Shown: in pieces, positions 1 through 8,243 of the stretch | How positions within the stretch are numbered: position 1 is the stretch's first letter | Layout of the letters: each line of letters starts with the position of its first letter | Source of the DNA: Bacillota bacterium | Lineage (GTDB): Bacteria; Bacillota; Clostridia; Christensenellales; Aristaeellaceae | Direction of reading: 5' to 3' | Length of the DNA: 64,000 nt | NCBI GenBank assembly: GCA_023425025.1 | Contig: JAFADG010000024.1 | Coordinates: 124,001-188,000 of the forward strand | The notes under the pieces: model-generated | The model's database searches: none | What the model was told of the DNA's origin: nothing | Seen by the model: the letters and a program-made list of their open reading frames with translations, nothing else | Translations under genes and position numbers: made by a program

Positions 1-239
1 TGCTCTTCGATTGTCATGTTCTTGTGAATAATTCCCAGTCCGCCTTCCCTGGCGATGGCGATGGCCAGACGCGCATCCGTCACCGTGTCCATGGCGGCGG
101 AAAGCAGTGGAATATTGAGTTTGATCACGTTGGTCAGCCGCGTAGAAAGATCCACATCCTTGGGGAGCACTTCGCTGCGGCGGGGGACAAGCAGCACATC
201 GTCAAAGGTAAGGCCTTCGCGAACCTGATTCAAAGGCAT
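1..239 (-). CDS. guaB: IMP dehydrogenase, N-terminal part (cut by window edge)
   Basis: The first 79 codons of inosine-5'-monophosphate dehydrogenase, which oxidises IMP to XMP in the committed step of GMP synthesis. The visible start reads MPLNQVREGLTFDDVLLVP and continues with SAAMDTVTDARLAIAIAREGG and GIIHKNM, all hallmark N-terminal IMPDH segments of the TIM barrel. The ATG at 239 sits 9 nt after an AAAGG ribosome binding site; an in-frame ATG three codons upstream has no spacing to that site. The CBS domains and catalytic Cys loop lie outside the window. Transcribed away from htpG. Confidence 0.93.
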   Translation of the reverse strand, partial: MPLNQVREGLTFDDVLLVPRRSEVLPKDVDLSTRLTNVIKLNIPLLSAAMDTVTDARLAIAIAREGGLGIIHKNMTIEE

Positions 240-411
240 CCGTATCATCCTTTCCATGGGTCATAAAAGAGGGATTTGCACCACGCAGGCAAGCCTGCGA
301 AAGTGCAAAGGATTATTAGGAGTTATTCTATCAGCATGGACAGGCGCTGTCAAAGGGTTTTTGCAACTTTTCTTTCATTTTTTCGACAATTTTGATTTGC
401 GGCCGAAATTG

Positions 412-438
412 TTAGCACTCATCGATGTCGAGTGCTAA
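412..438 (+). promoter_or_regulatory. CIRCE operator (HrcA binding site)
   Basis: Perfect 9-bp inverted repeat TTAGCACTC-N9-GAGTGCTAA, the exact CIRCE consensus bound by the heat-shock repressor HrcA. It lies 121 bp before the htpG start and about 170 bp before the divergent guaB start. Confidence 0.95.
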
Positions 439-445
439 TTTTCTC

Positions 446-474
446 TTGCAATCCTGCCTGTCCAATGATAAAAT
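446..474 (+). promoter_or_regulatory. Candidate sigma-A promoter of htpG
   Basis: TTGCAA, 17-bp spacer, TAAAAT, directly downstream of the CIRCE palindrome, so bound HrcA would abut the -35 box. A promoter upstream of CIRCE cannot be excluded. Confidence 0.45.
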
Positions 475-559
475 ACCCAAAGAAAGGCAGACGAATCCTC
501 CGGCCGGGAGGCATGCGCCTTGCCGCAATCATCTTTCACAAGTACAGGAGGCACAGCAT

Positions 560-2437
560 ATGAACAGGGAAAACGGCAGCATTTCCATCCACGCGCAAAA
601 TATTATGCCCATCATCAAGCGGTGGCTGTATTCGGACAAGGATATCTTTATCCGCGAACTGGTGTCCAACGGCTGCGACGCCATCACCAAGTATAAGATG
701 CTCCACCCCGGCACGGAGGAGGATTTTAAAGTGACGGTGGAAGTGGACAAGGAAAAGGGTGAACTGCGCTTTATCGACAACGGCATCGGCATGACGGGTG
801 AGGAAGTGCACAAGTACATCAACCAGGTGGCCTTTTCCAGCGCCGAAGAGTTTCTCAAAAACTACAGCGGCGAGAATACCGAAAAGGGCGGCATCATCGG
901 CCATTTCGGCTTGGGCTTCTATTCCGCGTTCATGGTGTCCGGCAAGGTGGCCATCGATACCCTTTCCTATCAGGAAGGCAGCGAGGCCGTGCGCTGGGAA
1001 AGCGAAGACGGCATGCAGTTTGAGATGGCCGCTTCCGATAAAGCGGAGCGCGGCACGGTGATCACGCTGACGATTTCCGATGAGGAAAAAGAGTTTTTGG
1101 AAACCTACCGCGTGCGCGAAGTCCTGGACCGCTACTGCGGCTACCTGGCCATCCCCGTTTATTTGAAGGACCTGTCCGCCAAGCCCATCCCCGCCGAGAA
1201 AAAGGAAGACGCCGAGGAAGCAGAGGCAGAAGCGGAAGCGCCGAAGCTGCCCGAACCTGTTCTCGTTAACGAAACCCATCCCCTGTGGCTGAAAAACCCC
1301 AAGGATTGCACGGAGGACGAGTACAAATCCTTCTACCGCAAAATGTTCCACGAGTTTGAGGACCCGCTTTTCTGGGTGCATCTGAACGTGGAGTACCCCT
1401 TCAACTTAAAGGGCATCCTCTACTTCCCCAAGCTCAAAAATGACTTTGGCGCCAGGGAAGGCGAAATCAAGCTCTTCAGCGGCCAGGTGTTCGTGGCCAA
1501 CAACATCAAGGAAGTCATTCCCGAATTCCTGATGCTCTTAAAGGGTGTCATCGATTGCCCCGACCTGCCGCTGAATGTCAGCCGTTCCTTCCTGCAAAAC
1601 GACGGCTATGTGAAAAAGCTCTCCGCCCACATCACCAAGAAGGTGGGCGACCGGCTGACCGGCATGTTCAACACCCAGCGGGAGATATACCAAACCTACT
1701 GGGACGACATTCATCCCTTCATCAAGTTTGGCTGCATCCGCGATGCCAAGTTCTTTGACGCGGTGAAGCCCATTCTGCTTTTAAAAACCACCGCCGGCGA
1801 GTACTACACGCTGGAGGAATACAAGGCCCGCAATGAAGGCAAGGCCGGCAAAAAGATCTACTACACCAACGATTCCAAGCGGCAAACCGCCTCTGTGGAG
1901 CTGTACACCCAGCGCGGCATCGACGTGACCGTGATGGAGCATGTGATCGACGCCAACTTCCTGTCCTTTATGGAATACGGCGGCGGCATGAACGAAGTCA
2001 CCTTTGCCCGCATCGACGCCGATGTGGAAAGCCTGAAAGAGGAAAGCGAAGAAGGCAAGGACATCAGCCGTGAAGCCGTCGAAAAGCTGTTCCGCGACGC
2101 CCTGGGCCAAGCTGATCTGGAGGTCAAGCTGGAGGCTCTGTCCAACCGGGATTTGAGCGCCCTGTTGGTAGAAGACGAGCAGAGCCGCCGCTTCAAGGAA
2201 ATGAGCCGCATGTATGGCCAGGATTTCAAAATGCCCGAAAAGTTCACCCTTGTCTTAAACCGCCTGAACATAACCGTGCAGTCTCTGGCCGCCCGCGAGG
2301 AAGGCGAAGCCACCACCCTTATTTGCCAGCAGCTTTACGACCTGGCCCGCATGGCCGCCCGGCCTCTGGAGCCGGAAGAGGTGTCCGCGTTCCTGACAAG
2401 GAGCCAGAAGCTGTTGAATATGGTTGCCGGGAAGTAA
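560..2437 (+). CDS. htpG: Molecular chaperone HtpG (Hsp90)
   Basis: ATP-dependent Hsp90-family chaperone, 625 residues, the normal bacterial length. The GHKL ATPase domain shows RELVSNGCDAITK with the catalytic Glu, DNGIGMT, and the lid glycine segment GHFGLGFYSAFMV. The middle domain has SGQVFVANN and the client/ATP loop LPLNVSRSFLQND with its catalytic Arg. Between the N-terminal and middle domains lies an acidic, Glu/Ala-rich stretch (about residues 212-232) reminiscent of a short eukaryotic charged linker. The ATG at 560 follows AGGAGG by 8 nt; the longer reading frame would start inside the CIRCE element and is rejected. Expected to be heat induced through HrcA. Confidence 0.96.
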   Translation: MNRENGSISIHAQNIMPIIKRWLYSDKDIFIRELVSNGCDAITKYKMLHPGTEEDFKVTVEVDKEKGELRFIDNGIGMTGEEVHKYINQVAFSSAEEFLKNYSGENTEKGGIIGHFGLGFYSAFMVSGKVAIDTLSYQEGSEAVRWESEDGMQFEMAASDKAERGTVITLTISDEEKEFLETYRVREVLDRYCGYLAIPVYLKDLSAKPIPAEKKEDAEEAEAEAEAPKLPEPVLVNETHPLWLKNPKDCTEDEYKSFYRKMFHEFEDPLFWVHLNVEYPFNLKGILYFPKLKNDFGAREGEIKLFSGQVFVANNIKEVIPEFLMLLKGVIDCPDLPLNVSRSFLQNDGYVKKLSAHITKKVGDRLTGMFNTQREIYQTYWDDIHPFIKFGCIRDAKFFDAVKPILLLKTTAGEYYTLEEYKARNEGKAGKKIYYTNDSKRQTASVELYTQRGIDVTVMEHVIDANFLSFMEYGGGMNEVTFARIDADVESLKEESEEGKDISREAVEKLFRDALGQADLEVKLEALSNRDLSALLVEDEQSRRFKEMSRMYGQDFKMPEKFTLVLNRLNITVQSLAAREEGEATTLICQQLYDLARMAARPLEPEEVSAFLTRSQKLLNMVAGK

Positions 2438-2561
2438 GGGAGTGCCGGGGCCGGGGAGGGCGCTCCCCCGGCCTCCACCCCATGGATACCGCTCCTTAGG
2501 AGCCCCGGTTGCGCTTGGAACCGCGGATCATCCTTGGCATGCAAGCCCATAAAGATGACCG

Positions 2562-2590
2562 TTGACAAAAGCCGCACCCTTTGATACTAT
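2562..2590 (+). promoter_or_regulatory. Sigma-A promoter of the guanidine riboswitch transcript
   Basis: TTGACA, 17-bp spacer, TACTAT, ending about 30 bp before the riboswitch aptamer. Confidence 0.75.
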
Positions 2591-2617
2591 TGCAATCACA
2601 GTTGAATATTTTTGGTT

Positions 2618-2710
2618 TTCTAGGGTTCCGCAACAGAAACTGTTGGCCTGGACCGAGAGAAAACGCACAATCTCATCAATTGTGTACACGGCGGGATAAA
2701 AGCCTGGGAG
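2618..2710 (+). ncRNA. Guanidine-I riboswitch (ykkC subtype 1) aptamer
   Basis: The aptamer carries the conserved ykkC blocks in order: CTAGGGTTCCG at 2620-2630, GGCCTGGACCGAGAG at 2645-2659, ACACGGCGGGATAAAAGCC at 2686-2704 and TGGGAG at 2705-2710. These are the nucleotides that form the guanidinium pocket in guanidine-I riboswitches. The 3' strand GCCTGGGAG is shared with the following terminator, so the layout is a transcriptional ON switch: guanidine binding sequesters this strand and lets transcription continue. Confidence 0.92.
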
Positions 2711-2740
2711 TTATGTAGATACTCCCAGGCGTATTTTTTT
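2702..2740 (+). terminator. Riboswitch-controlled intrinsic terminator
   Basis: Perfect 9-bp stem GCCTGGGAG / CTCCCAGGC with an 11-nt loop, followed by a U-rich run (gtattttttt). Its 5' arm is the 3' arm of the aptamer. Confidence 0.9.
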
Positions 2741-2762
2741 GCTCAGAAGGAGAGGAAACATC

Positions 2763-3500
2763 ATGTGGGGATTATTGCTTTCAACGGTTTTGACGAGTGC
2801 GGCGGACAGCCTGAACCCGATTGCCATCACACAGCAATTTGTTTTGCAGGGTCTGGTGAAAAAGCCCAAACATATTTGGTATTTTATCGTACCAACCGGC
2901 GTTACGAACCTGATAGGCGGATTTTTTGCGTATTACGGGCTGATCACCCTCATCGGAAATCTGGCGGACATACTTATCGAAAAATACGGGCAGCTTTTGT
3001 TTACCGCCGAACTGATCCTGGGCATTGCCGCTTTTGTCAGTACCGTTTTTTTGCTGCAAAGCAAAAAGATTGAATCCCTTAAAAAGCAGATTCAATCCTT
3101 GAAGCCCAGCGGCGGGCATCCTGATAATGAAAACGACGGGACGGAGGCTGCCCCTAAAATAAACTCCGTATCCCCGCCGGCTTTGGCGGCCCTGGGGATG
3201 GGGGCAACGCTTTCGGAATTAACCACCGCGTTGCCGTACTTCGCCTTTTTGACCATTCTTTTCAATTACCAGCTCACCTTTGCCCAGGTGACGTTTATAC
3301 TTGTCCTATATAATTTGATTTACACATCGCCTTTGATTATCTTATACTTCATCTATGTCAGGGCGCAGGATAAGTTTGACCGTCTTTACCGGGTAATGAA
3401 AGACCAAATTGCAAAGTGGGCCAGCATTTTTGCTCCTGCCTTTGTGGGCATCATCGGCGTTATGCTGATCTACCATTCCGTATCGCTTTTGCTGAAATGA
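2763..3500 (+). CDS. Riboswitch-controlled multi-pass membrane transporter (GAP/Sap, LysE-superfamily-like)
   Basis: A 245-residue membrane protein with about six helices, opening TSAADSLNPIAI, a Ser/Asp/Asn-Pro helix motif like that of small exporters of the LysE superfamily and GAP/Sap group; a second copy of the style appears at ALGMGATLSELTTALPY. A hydrophilic loop (about residues 100-140) splits the two halves. Known guanidine-I targets include SMR exporters (Gdx), guanidine carboxylase and ABC importers, and this protein is none of those. From its control element I infer that it exports guanidinium or a related cation. ATG at 2763 follows AGAAGGAGAGG; an upstream TTG in frame lies in the terminator. 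Family assignment is tentative. Confidence 0.8.
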   Translation: MWGLLLSTVLTSAADSLNPIAITQQFVLQGLVKKPKHIWYFIVPTGVTNLIGGFFAYYGLITLIGNLADILIEKYGQLLFTAELILGIAAFVSTVFLLQSKKIESLKKQIQSLKPSGGHPDNENDGTEAAPKINSVSPPALAALGMGATLSELTTALPYFAFLTILFNYQLTFAQVTFILVLYNLIYTSPLIILYFIYVRAQDKFDRLYRVMKDQIAKWASIFAPAFVGIIGVMLIYHSVSLLLK

Positions 3501-3506
3501 TTTTCG

Positions 3507-4757
3507 TTACGGAACATCGGCGCATCTTTCCCTGACGTACCGGTCCATAGCGTCCGCGACCCGCCGGGAGATGTTGACAGCCTCCACCACGGTTTTTGCT
3601 CCCGTCACCACATCTCCCGAGGCGAATATGCCGTCCCGGGTGGTGTGGCCGGAATCGTCCACCGTGACCAGGCCGCGCTCATTCACCTGTATGCCGCTGG
3701 TGGAAGAAACAATCACCGACCGGGGACCCTGCCCCACCGCGACAATAACGGAATCCACTTCCAGCAACGATTCCGTACCGCTGACGGGAGTGGCAACCGT
3801 TCTGCCGTCATCCGTTTTCTCCAGGCGCGAATCAGCCAGCACTACGCCATTGTCCTCAAAACGGACAATCGTTTTTTTCAACAGAAATCTGGTGCCGTCA
3901 ATGCGGGCATATTCCGCCTCTACGGGGCGCGCGGTGATTCCCGATTCATCCAGGTTGCAAACGATCGCCACATCCTCGCTCCCATGCCGGAAGGCCGTAC
4001 GGGCCACATCCATGGCAACGTTGCCGGCGCCGATGACCGCAACGCGCCGGCCCAGATGATACACATCCGGGTTACGCAGGTATTCGATGGCGTAATGCAC
4101 ATTGCCCAGGCTCTCGCCGGGGATGCCCAGCCTATACGGCCGCCATACGCCGGTGCCCATGAAAATCGCATGATATCCGTCGCGCAGCAGATCGTCAATC
4201 GTAAGATTCTCGCCGATTGCCGCGTTGGGGCGGATACGTACGCCGCTTTCAATCAGCTTTTCCGCCAGGCGGTCAAGCACTTTCTTGGGCAACCGGAATT
4301 CCGGTATCCCATAGCGCAGCACACCGCCAATCCTGTCATGCCGCTCAAAAATCGTCACATCATAATCTCTGGCGGAAAGGATAAACGCAATGGTAATGCC
4401 TGCCGGGCCGGAACCGATGATGGCAATACGGCCCTTATTCCGCAGGGATGTATGCGCTTTATGAATGTTTAAATAGTAATCCGAAATGTACTTTTCAATG
4501 GCGCTGATCTGTACCGGCGAACCGCTCCGGCCCAGAACGCAATGGCCCTCGCATTGGTTTTCCTGCGGGCATACATGGCAGCAGACAAGTGAAAGAGGGT
4601 TGTTGTCAAACAATAGCTGGCCGGCCTGGGCGATTTTGCTGTCAAGCAGCAGACTGATAGCATCCCGGATGGGCGTACGCACCGGGCATCCCACGGAGCA
4701 CATCGGCTTTTTGCATTGCAGGCAGCGCTTCGCGTCATCAATAATGTGTTTGCTCAT
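3507..4757 (-). CDS. GltD-like NAD(P)-dependent FAD/FeS oxidoreductase
   Basis: 416 residues. The N-terminal Fer4_20 domain has two Cys clusters (CLQCKKPMCSVGCPV and CCHVCPQENQCEGHC) that ligand FeS centres. Then comes an FAD Rossmann motif IAIIGSGPAGITIA and a second NAD(P)H site VAVIGAGNVAMDVA, and the C-terminal FAD segment GIFASGDVVTGA. This is the architecture of the glutamate synthase small subunit and of NfnB-type electron-transfer subunits. No GltB or NfnA partner is adjacent, so the acceptor is unknown. The ATG at 4757 follows GGAGAG by 5 nt; 16 more in-frame codons upstream are not needed. Confidence 0.88.
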   Translation of the reverse strand: MSKHIIDDAKRCLQCKKPMCSVGCPVRTPIRDAISLLLDSKIAQAGQLLFDNNPLSLVCCHVCPQENQCEGHCVLGRSGSPVQISAIEKYISDYYLNIHKAHTSLRNKGRIAIIGSGPAGITIAFILSARDYDVTIFERHDRIGGVLRYGIPEFRLPKKVLDRLAEKLIESGVRIRPNAAIGENLTIDDLLRDGYHAIFMGTGVWRPYRLGIPGESLGNVHYAIEYLRNPDVYHLGRRVAVIGAGNVAMDVARTAFRHGSEDVAIVCNLDESGITARPVEAEYARIDGTRFLLKKTIVRFEDNGVVLADSRLEKTDDGRTVATPVSGTESLLEVDSVIVAVGQGPRSVIVSSTSGIQVNERGLVTVDDSGHTTRDGIFASGDVVTGAKTVVEAVNISRRVADAMDRYVRERCADVP

Positions 4758-4910
4758 GCGATCTCTCCAACATTCCCATTTAATGCCACGGACAATGCGG
4801 GTCATCCATATTAGTATATAGGGAATTTAGGATCGGTGTCAACATAAAAATCAATATATAATTATATCAGTTATTTCTTAATGATATTTACTTGACATTC
4901 CCGGAAAATC

Positions 4911-6569
4911 ATGATAAACAATAATGGTATGAAGTTTTTAAAAGTATTGAAAGATGTATTTATCTCCTCTTTGCCGTTGGCTTTGATCATCATTGTGGTC
5001 TGTGGGTTTATAGCGCCCATGGAGAACGCCTTTGATTATCTGAAGCTGGCCATTGGCTATGCCAGCGTTGTGGTCGGCCAGGCTCTGTTTCTGGGCGGTT
5101 TGGATATGAGCATACTGCCTGTGGGCAAGCATGTAGGCGGCTCTTTTGGGAAAATCAACCGTGCGTGGCTGATTATCTTTTTCGGCTTTCTCTTCGGGCT
5201 GCTGGCTACGGTGGCGGAGCCTGCCTTGACGGTACTGGCAAGGCAGACGAACATGCTGATCGACATCGTGGATGAGACCGCCTTTGTATGGATCATGAGC
5301 GCCGGAATTGGCGTGTTTGTAGGTTTCGCGCTGTACCGCATCATGAAGAACATGAACATCAAAATCGTGTTCGCCGTTTTATATATTCTGGTGTTCGCGG
5401 TCGTCTTCTTTGTTCCGGAGCAGTTTGTCGCCCTGTCTTTTGATGGAAGCGGCGCAACCACCGGCGATATTTCCGTGCCGTTCATACTGGCGCTGGGCCT
5501 TGGCATCGCGGGCACCCTTTCAAAATCCAAAACGAATGAGGATACGTTCGGCATCATCGGAATCGCCTCTGTGGGGCCAATCCTTTTCTTGTTTATCTAC
5601 GGCATTATTTTGAAAATCGCCAACGGGGGCGTTCTCCCCGAAGCAAACGCCTATACGCCCGGCGCCGCCGAAAGCCTGGGCGGGATCATCATTTCCAATC
5701 TCGGCGGCGTGGCTTTGGCCCTGATCCCGGTGGTGATTGTTTTTCTGCCCTTTCAGTTTTTTCTGATCAAGCTTTCAAAAAGAGAGCTGGTTGAAATCTC
5801 TCTTGGCATCGTAACCGTCTTCGCCGGCTTGCTCATCTTTTTGTCCGGCATCGACTTTGGTTTTGCCTTTGCGGGCAAATACATTGGCGAGGTATTCCTG
5901 GACCCCCTTCGCTCCCCGCATTTCAAATGGTGGCTGCTGCTGATTGGCTTTATCCTTGGCATAGCGATCACGCTTTCAGAACCCGCTGTCGTCGTGCTTG
6001 GCGAGCAGCTGGAGGAGATCACCAATGGCCATATCAGCAAAAAGGCCATCCGCTTGACACTTGCCATCGGCATTGGTTTCGCCGTTTTGCTGTCGATGGT
6101 AAACATTCTCACGCAAATAAACATATTATGGTTCTTAACGCCCCTTTACGCCATAGCGCTTCTTCTGTTAAAATATACACCTGGGCTTTTTGTAGGGCTG
6201 GCGTTTGATTCGGGGGGTGTGACCGGCGGCGCGCTGACATCCGCCTTTCTGACGCCGCTGACCCTCGGCGTTGCCCAGGCGGTGGCACGGACGGCAGGGC
6301 CTGGCGCGCCCTCGATCTTGACGAATGGATTTGGCATTATCGCGTTTATCTCGGTAACGCCTTTGATCGCCGTGCAGACATTGGGCATCTTGTATGACAA
6401 GCAGTCTCGAAAAACGAAAAAGCTTATGGCCGATGCCCATCAGATTGAAATTGATGAGCTTGTCCGTCTTGCTTCGCAGGAGGATGCGGACGAGCCTGAC
6501 CATACGCCAGAGAATGAACAGCCCGGCGACGATATCATGACGGAGGTTGAAAAAGAAATCCATGCATGA
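4911..6569 (+). CDS. DUF1538 family membrane protein
   Basis: 552 residues with about 12 transmembrane helices arranged as two tandem DUF1538 repeats. The repeats share ATVAEPALTVLARQ (first half) and AITLSEPAVVVLGEQ (second half), with membrane motifs such as FDSGGVTGGALTSAF in the second half. The C-terminal 45 residues are charged and cytoplasmic. It is followed by two P-II-like genes with overlap or short spacing, so it is probably a transporter gated by them, as AmtB is by GlnK; its substrate is unknown. A TTGACA at 4892 lies very close to the ATG at 4911, and the only ribosome binding site is a weak GGAAA, so the start could instead be ATG 4929. Confidence 0.88.
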   Translation: MINNNGMKFLKVLKDVFISSLPLALIIIVVCGFIAPMENAFDYLKLAIGYASVVVGQALFLGGLDMSILPVGKHVGGSFGKINRAWLIIFFGFLFGLLATVAEPALTVLARQTNMLIDIVDETAFVWIMSAGIGVFVGFALYRIMKNMNIKIVFAVLYILVFAVVFFVPEQFVALSFDGSGATTGDISVPFILALGLGIAGTLSKSKTNEDTFGIIGIASVGPILFLFIYGIILKIANGGVLPEANAYTPGAAESLGGIIISNLGGVALALIPVVIVFLPFQFFLIKLSKRELVEISLGIVTVFAGLLIFLSGIDFGFAFAGKYIGEVFLDPLRSPHFKWWLLLIGFILGIAITLSEPAVVVLGEQLEEITNGHISKKAIRLTLAIGIGFAVLLSMVNILTQINILWFLTPLYAIALLLLKYTPGLFVGLAFDSGGVTGGALTSAFLTPLTLGVAQAVARTAGPGAPSILTNGFGIIAFISVTPLIAVQTLGILYDKQSRKTKKLMADAHQIEIDELVRLASQEDADEPDHTPENEQPGDDIMTEVEKEIHA

Positions 6570-6876
6570 GGGGTTATGCTGCATAGAATTCCTCACAGTA
6601 ATCGCCGGCAGAAAGCAAAAAGGGGCACTATTGGATGCGCTGACGCAATCAGGTGCTTTGTTAATGCATGCTGCCTATGGCAAAAGTTCTGTCCATGCAG
6701 GATATTTGCAGGAAATGCTGGGCCTCGTGCCCGAGGAGCACAAAGTGCTGATTACCTGCCTCATATCCCGTGGGAAGGTGGACAAGGTGATGGAGATGTT
6801 GGAGCGTGAGTTTCACTTCAACAGGCCGAATACAGGAATTGCTTTTACTATCCCGATTGAGAAGCTGTCATTATAA
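6562..6876 (+). CDS. P-II-like signalling protein (first copy)
   Basis: 104 residues with the ferredoxin-like beta-alpha-beta fold of P-II proteins: CIEFLTVIAGRKQKGALLDALTQSG, a central loop where GlnB has its T-loop, KVLITCLISRGKVDKVMEML, and the ending GIAFTIPIEKL. The uridylylation-site consensus of GlnB is absent. The ATG overlaps the end of the DUF1538 gene by 8 nt, giving translational coupling. It probably binds a nucleotide and controls the membrane protein, by analogy with GlnK-AmtB; ligand not predictable. Confidence 0.82.
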   Translation: MHEGLCCIEFLTVIAGRKQKGALLDALTQSGALLMHAAYGKSSVHAGYLQEMLGLVPEEHKVLITCLISRGKVDKVMEMLEREFHFNRPNTGIAFTIPIEKLSL

Positions 6877-6894
6877 TTGTAGGAGTACGAGAAA

Positions 6895-7227
6895 ATGGAT
6901 AGAGACAACGAAATCAAAGCCCTGTTCATCGTTGTAAATGCAGGCTTTGCCGAAACCGCCGTGGATATAGCACGGGAACATGGCGCAGGCGGGGCTACGA
7001 TCATCAATGCCCGGGGCAGCGGCCCGATACACAAATCATTCATGGGTATAACGGTGGATACGGAAAAGGAAATGGTGCTGACCCTGGTGGAAAAGGCAAA
7101 GGCGGACCGCATCGTTGCCGCCATCAAGGAGCGGGCCGGAATCGCTTCACCCATCAACGGTATATGCTTCATGATGCCGGTAGAGAAAATGACCGGCCTG
7201 AACACACAGGAATTGCGCAAGGAGTAG
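6895..7227 (+). CDS. P-II-like signalling protein (second copy)
   Basis: 110 residues; ALFIVVNAGFAETAVDIAREHGAGGATIINARGSG matches the P-II fold and the B-loop-like glycine segment, and GICFMMPVEKMTG matches the last strand of P-II proteins (compare GIAFTIPIEKL in the previous gene). ATG follows a GGAG site. Two divergent P-II copies behind one DUF1538 gene suggest a heteromeric or two-signal gate. Confidence 0.85.
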   Translation: MDRDNEIKALFIVVNAGFAETAVDIAREHGAGGATIINARGSGPIHKSFMGITVDTEKEMVLTLVEKAKADRIVAAIKERAGIASPINGICFMMPVEKMTGLNTQELRKE

Positions 7228-7291
7228 CCGGTACATCCAGATGCGTTTTTCTTCGGCCGATTACCATATATTCGAGTATGCAAACGAACGT

Positions 7292-7332
7292 GCTTCTTGA
7301 TAAACCTGTCGCATCAAGAAGCGCGTTTCTTT
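7292..7332 (+). terminator. Intrinsic terminator of the DUF1538/P-II operon
   Basis: Perfect 10-bp stem GCTTCTTGAT / ATCAAGAAGC with an 11-nt loop, followed by gcgtttcttt. Confidence 0.7.
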
Positions 7333-7484
7333 CCATTCATCGAATATTTTGCATCGGCTTATATTTATGCTATCTTTTGTGCTTAACCATTGCATCCACC
7401 ATTCTTCTCTTTGATTCACCCCTCAAAAACTCTGGTATTTACTCGATATATATATCAAACCACTTCGAAAGGGAGGCCTCATCA

Positions 7485-7895
7485 ATGTACAGATTGGGTG
7501 GATTCTTAGGCATACTGACTACCGTATTCCTGGGGCTGGCGCTGCTCAACTATGTTTTGAAATGGATCAACAAACGCTGGATAAGCAAGCTTCCCAAGAC
7601 ATCAAGATTCAAGGCCGCCTACCTCAAAGTCATGAAATTTGTGGTTCAAAAGCACCGTTGGTTTGGGCTGGGCGCGACTGTTGCCATGGTGGCTCACTTG
7701 ATTCTGCAAATCACGTACGCATGGGTATCCAGAACCGGTTTGATCGCCGCCGCCCTGCTGGTGATCAATGGGATGATCGGCGCATGGATGCATTATAAGC
7801 AAAAGGGCAAGCGGGGGCCGCTGCTGATGGTGCACCGGGCCATGGGCGTGCTGCTGATCGCCGCGATTGCGGTTCATGTGATTACACGGTTATAA
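7485..7895 (+). CDS. Small four-helix membrane protein with two HX13H motifs (putative di-heme cytochrome b)
   Basis: 136 residues with about four membrane helices (6-26, 59-80, 83-103, 115-134). His57/His71 and His117/His131 form two HX13H pairs, each within or at the edge of one helix (KHRWFG...AH and VHRAMG...VH). That spacing ligates stacked b hemes in ferric reductases, NOX and related cytochromes. No FAD or NADPH domain is attached. The ATG at 7485 is 8 nt after GGGAGG. The heme function is inference; the membrane topology and His spacing are seen directly. Confidence 0.7.
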   Translation: MYRLGGFLGILTTVFLGLALLNYVLKWINKRWISKLPKTSRFKAAYLKVMKFVVQKHRWFGLGATVAMVAHLILQITYAWVSRTGLIAAALLVINGMIGAWMHYKQKGKRGPLLMVHRAMGVLLIAAIAVHVITRL

Positions 7896-8243
7896 ATGAT
7901 ACAGGGCCTCAGTATTCAACCTGCCGATGCACATGGTGAAAAAAACCTTGTATCCGCGGCGCGGCCAATGGGCTTTCCGCCCATGCGGCTTAATCGTTGC
8001 GCTGGTTTGCCAAGGTTCTCGTACGGGATGAAAGAGAACATCCCCATGGTCAAGGGTGAGATGCTTTCAACTTGCCGGCTCAGCACCCTGCAGCATTTGT
8101 CGAAATACCACCTCATCCGGCGCTGCGCGCCACCTTCCCCTCCAGGGGAAGGCTTTTGGCGGGTTTCCTTCAACAGACATCTTTAAGTCAGTCGTTGCGC
8201 GAGAAGAACGGCTACCGCCGGCATGGCTGCGCCGGATTCTGTA
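7896..8243. other. Intergenic region with one partial copy of the dispersed repeat
   Basis: No credible gene; short frames here lack ribosome binding sites and family resemblance. The only recognisable element is the repeat half at 8110-8163. Confidence 0.6.
8110..8163 (+). repeat. Dispersed intergenic repeat, copy A (right half only)
   Basis: Begins CCTCATCCGGCGCTGCGCGC and ends with a hairpin CTTCCCC-N5-GGGGAAGGCTTTT. The same sequence recurs at 21876-21925 and 36331-36377, where a left half is also present. Confidence 0.85.

Noticed and set aside
425..559. Longer N-terminus of htpG starting at ATG 425
   Set aside because: That ATG is inside the CIRCE palindrome and upstream of the likely promoter; ATG 560 has AGGAGG at 8 nt and gives the normal HtpG N-terminus.
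2335..2577. 80-codon minus-strand frame after htpG
   Set aside because: Overlaps the htpG end antisense; no start signal or family.
8110..8163. CRISPR-like direct repeats
   Set aside because: Only one copy per site, copies more than 13 kb apart, no regular spacers.
7896..8243. Three small open frames between the small membrane protein and the orphan gene
   Set aside because: They run through a dispersed repeat and lack ribosome sites.
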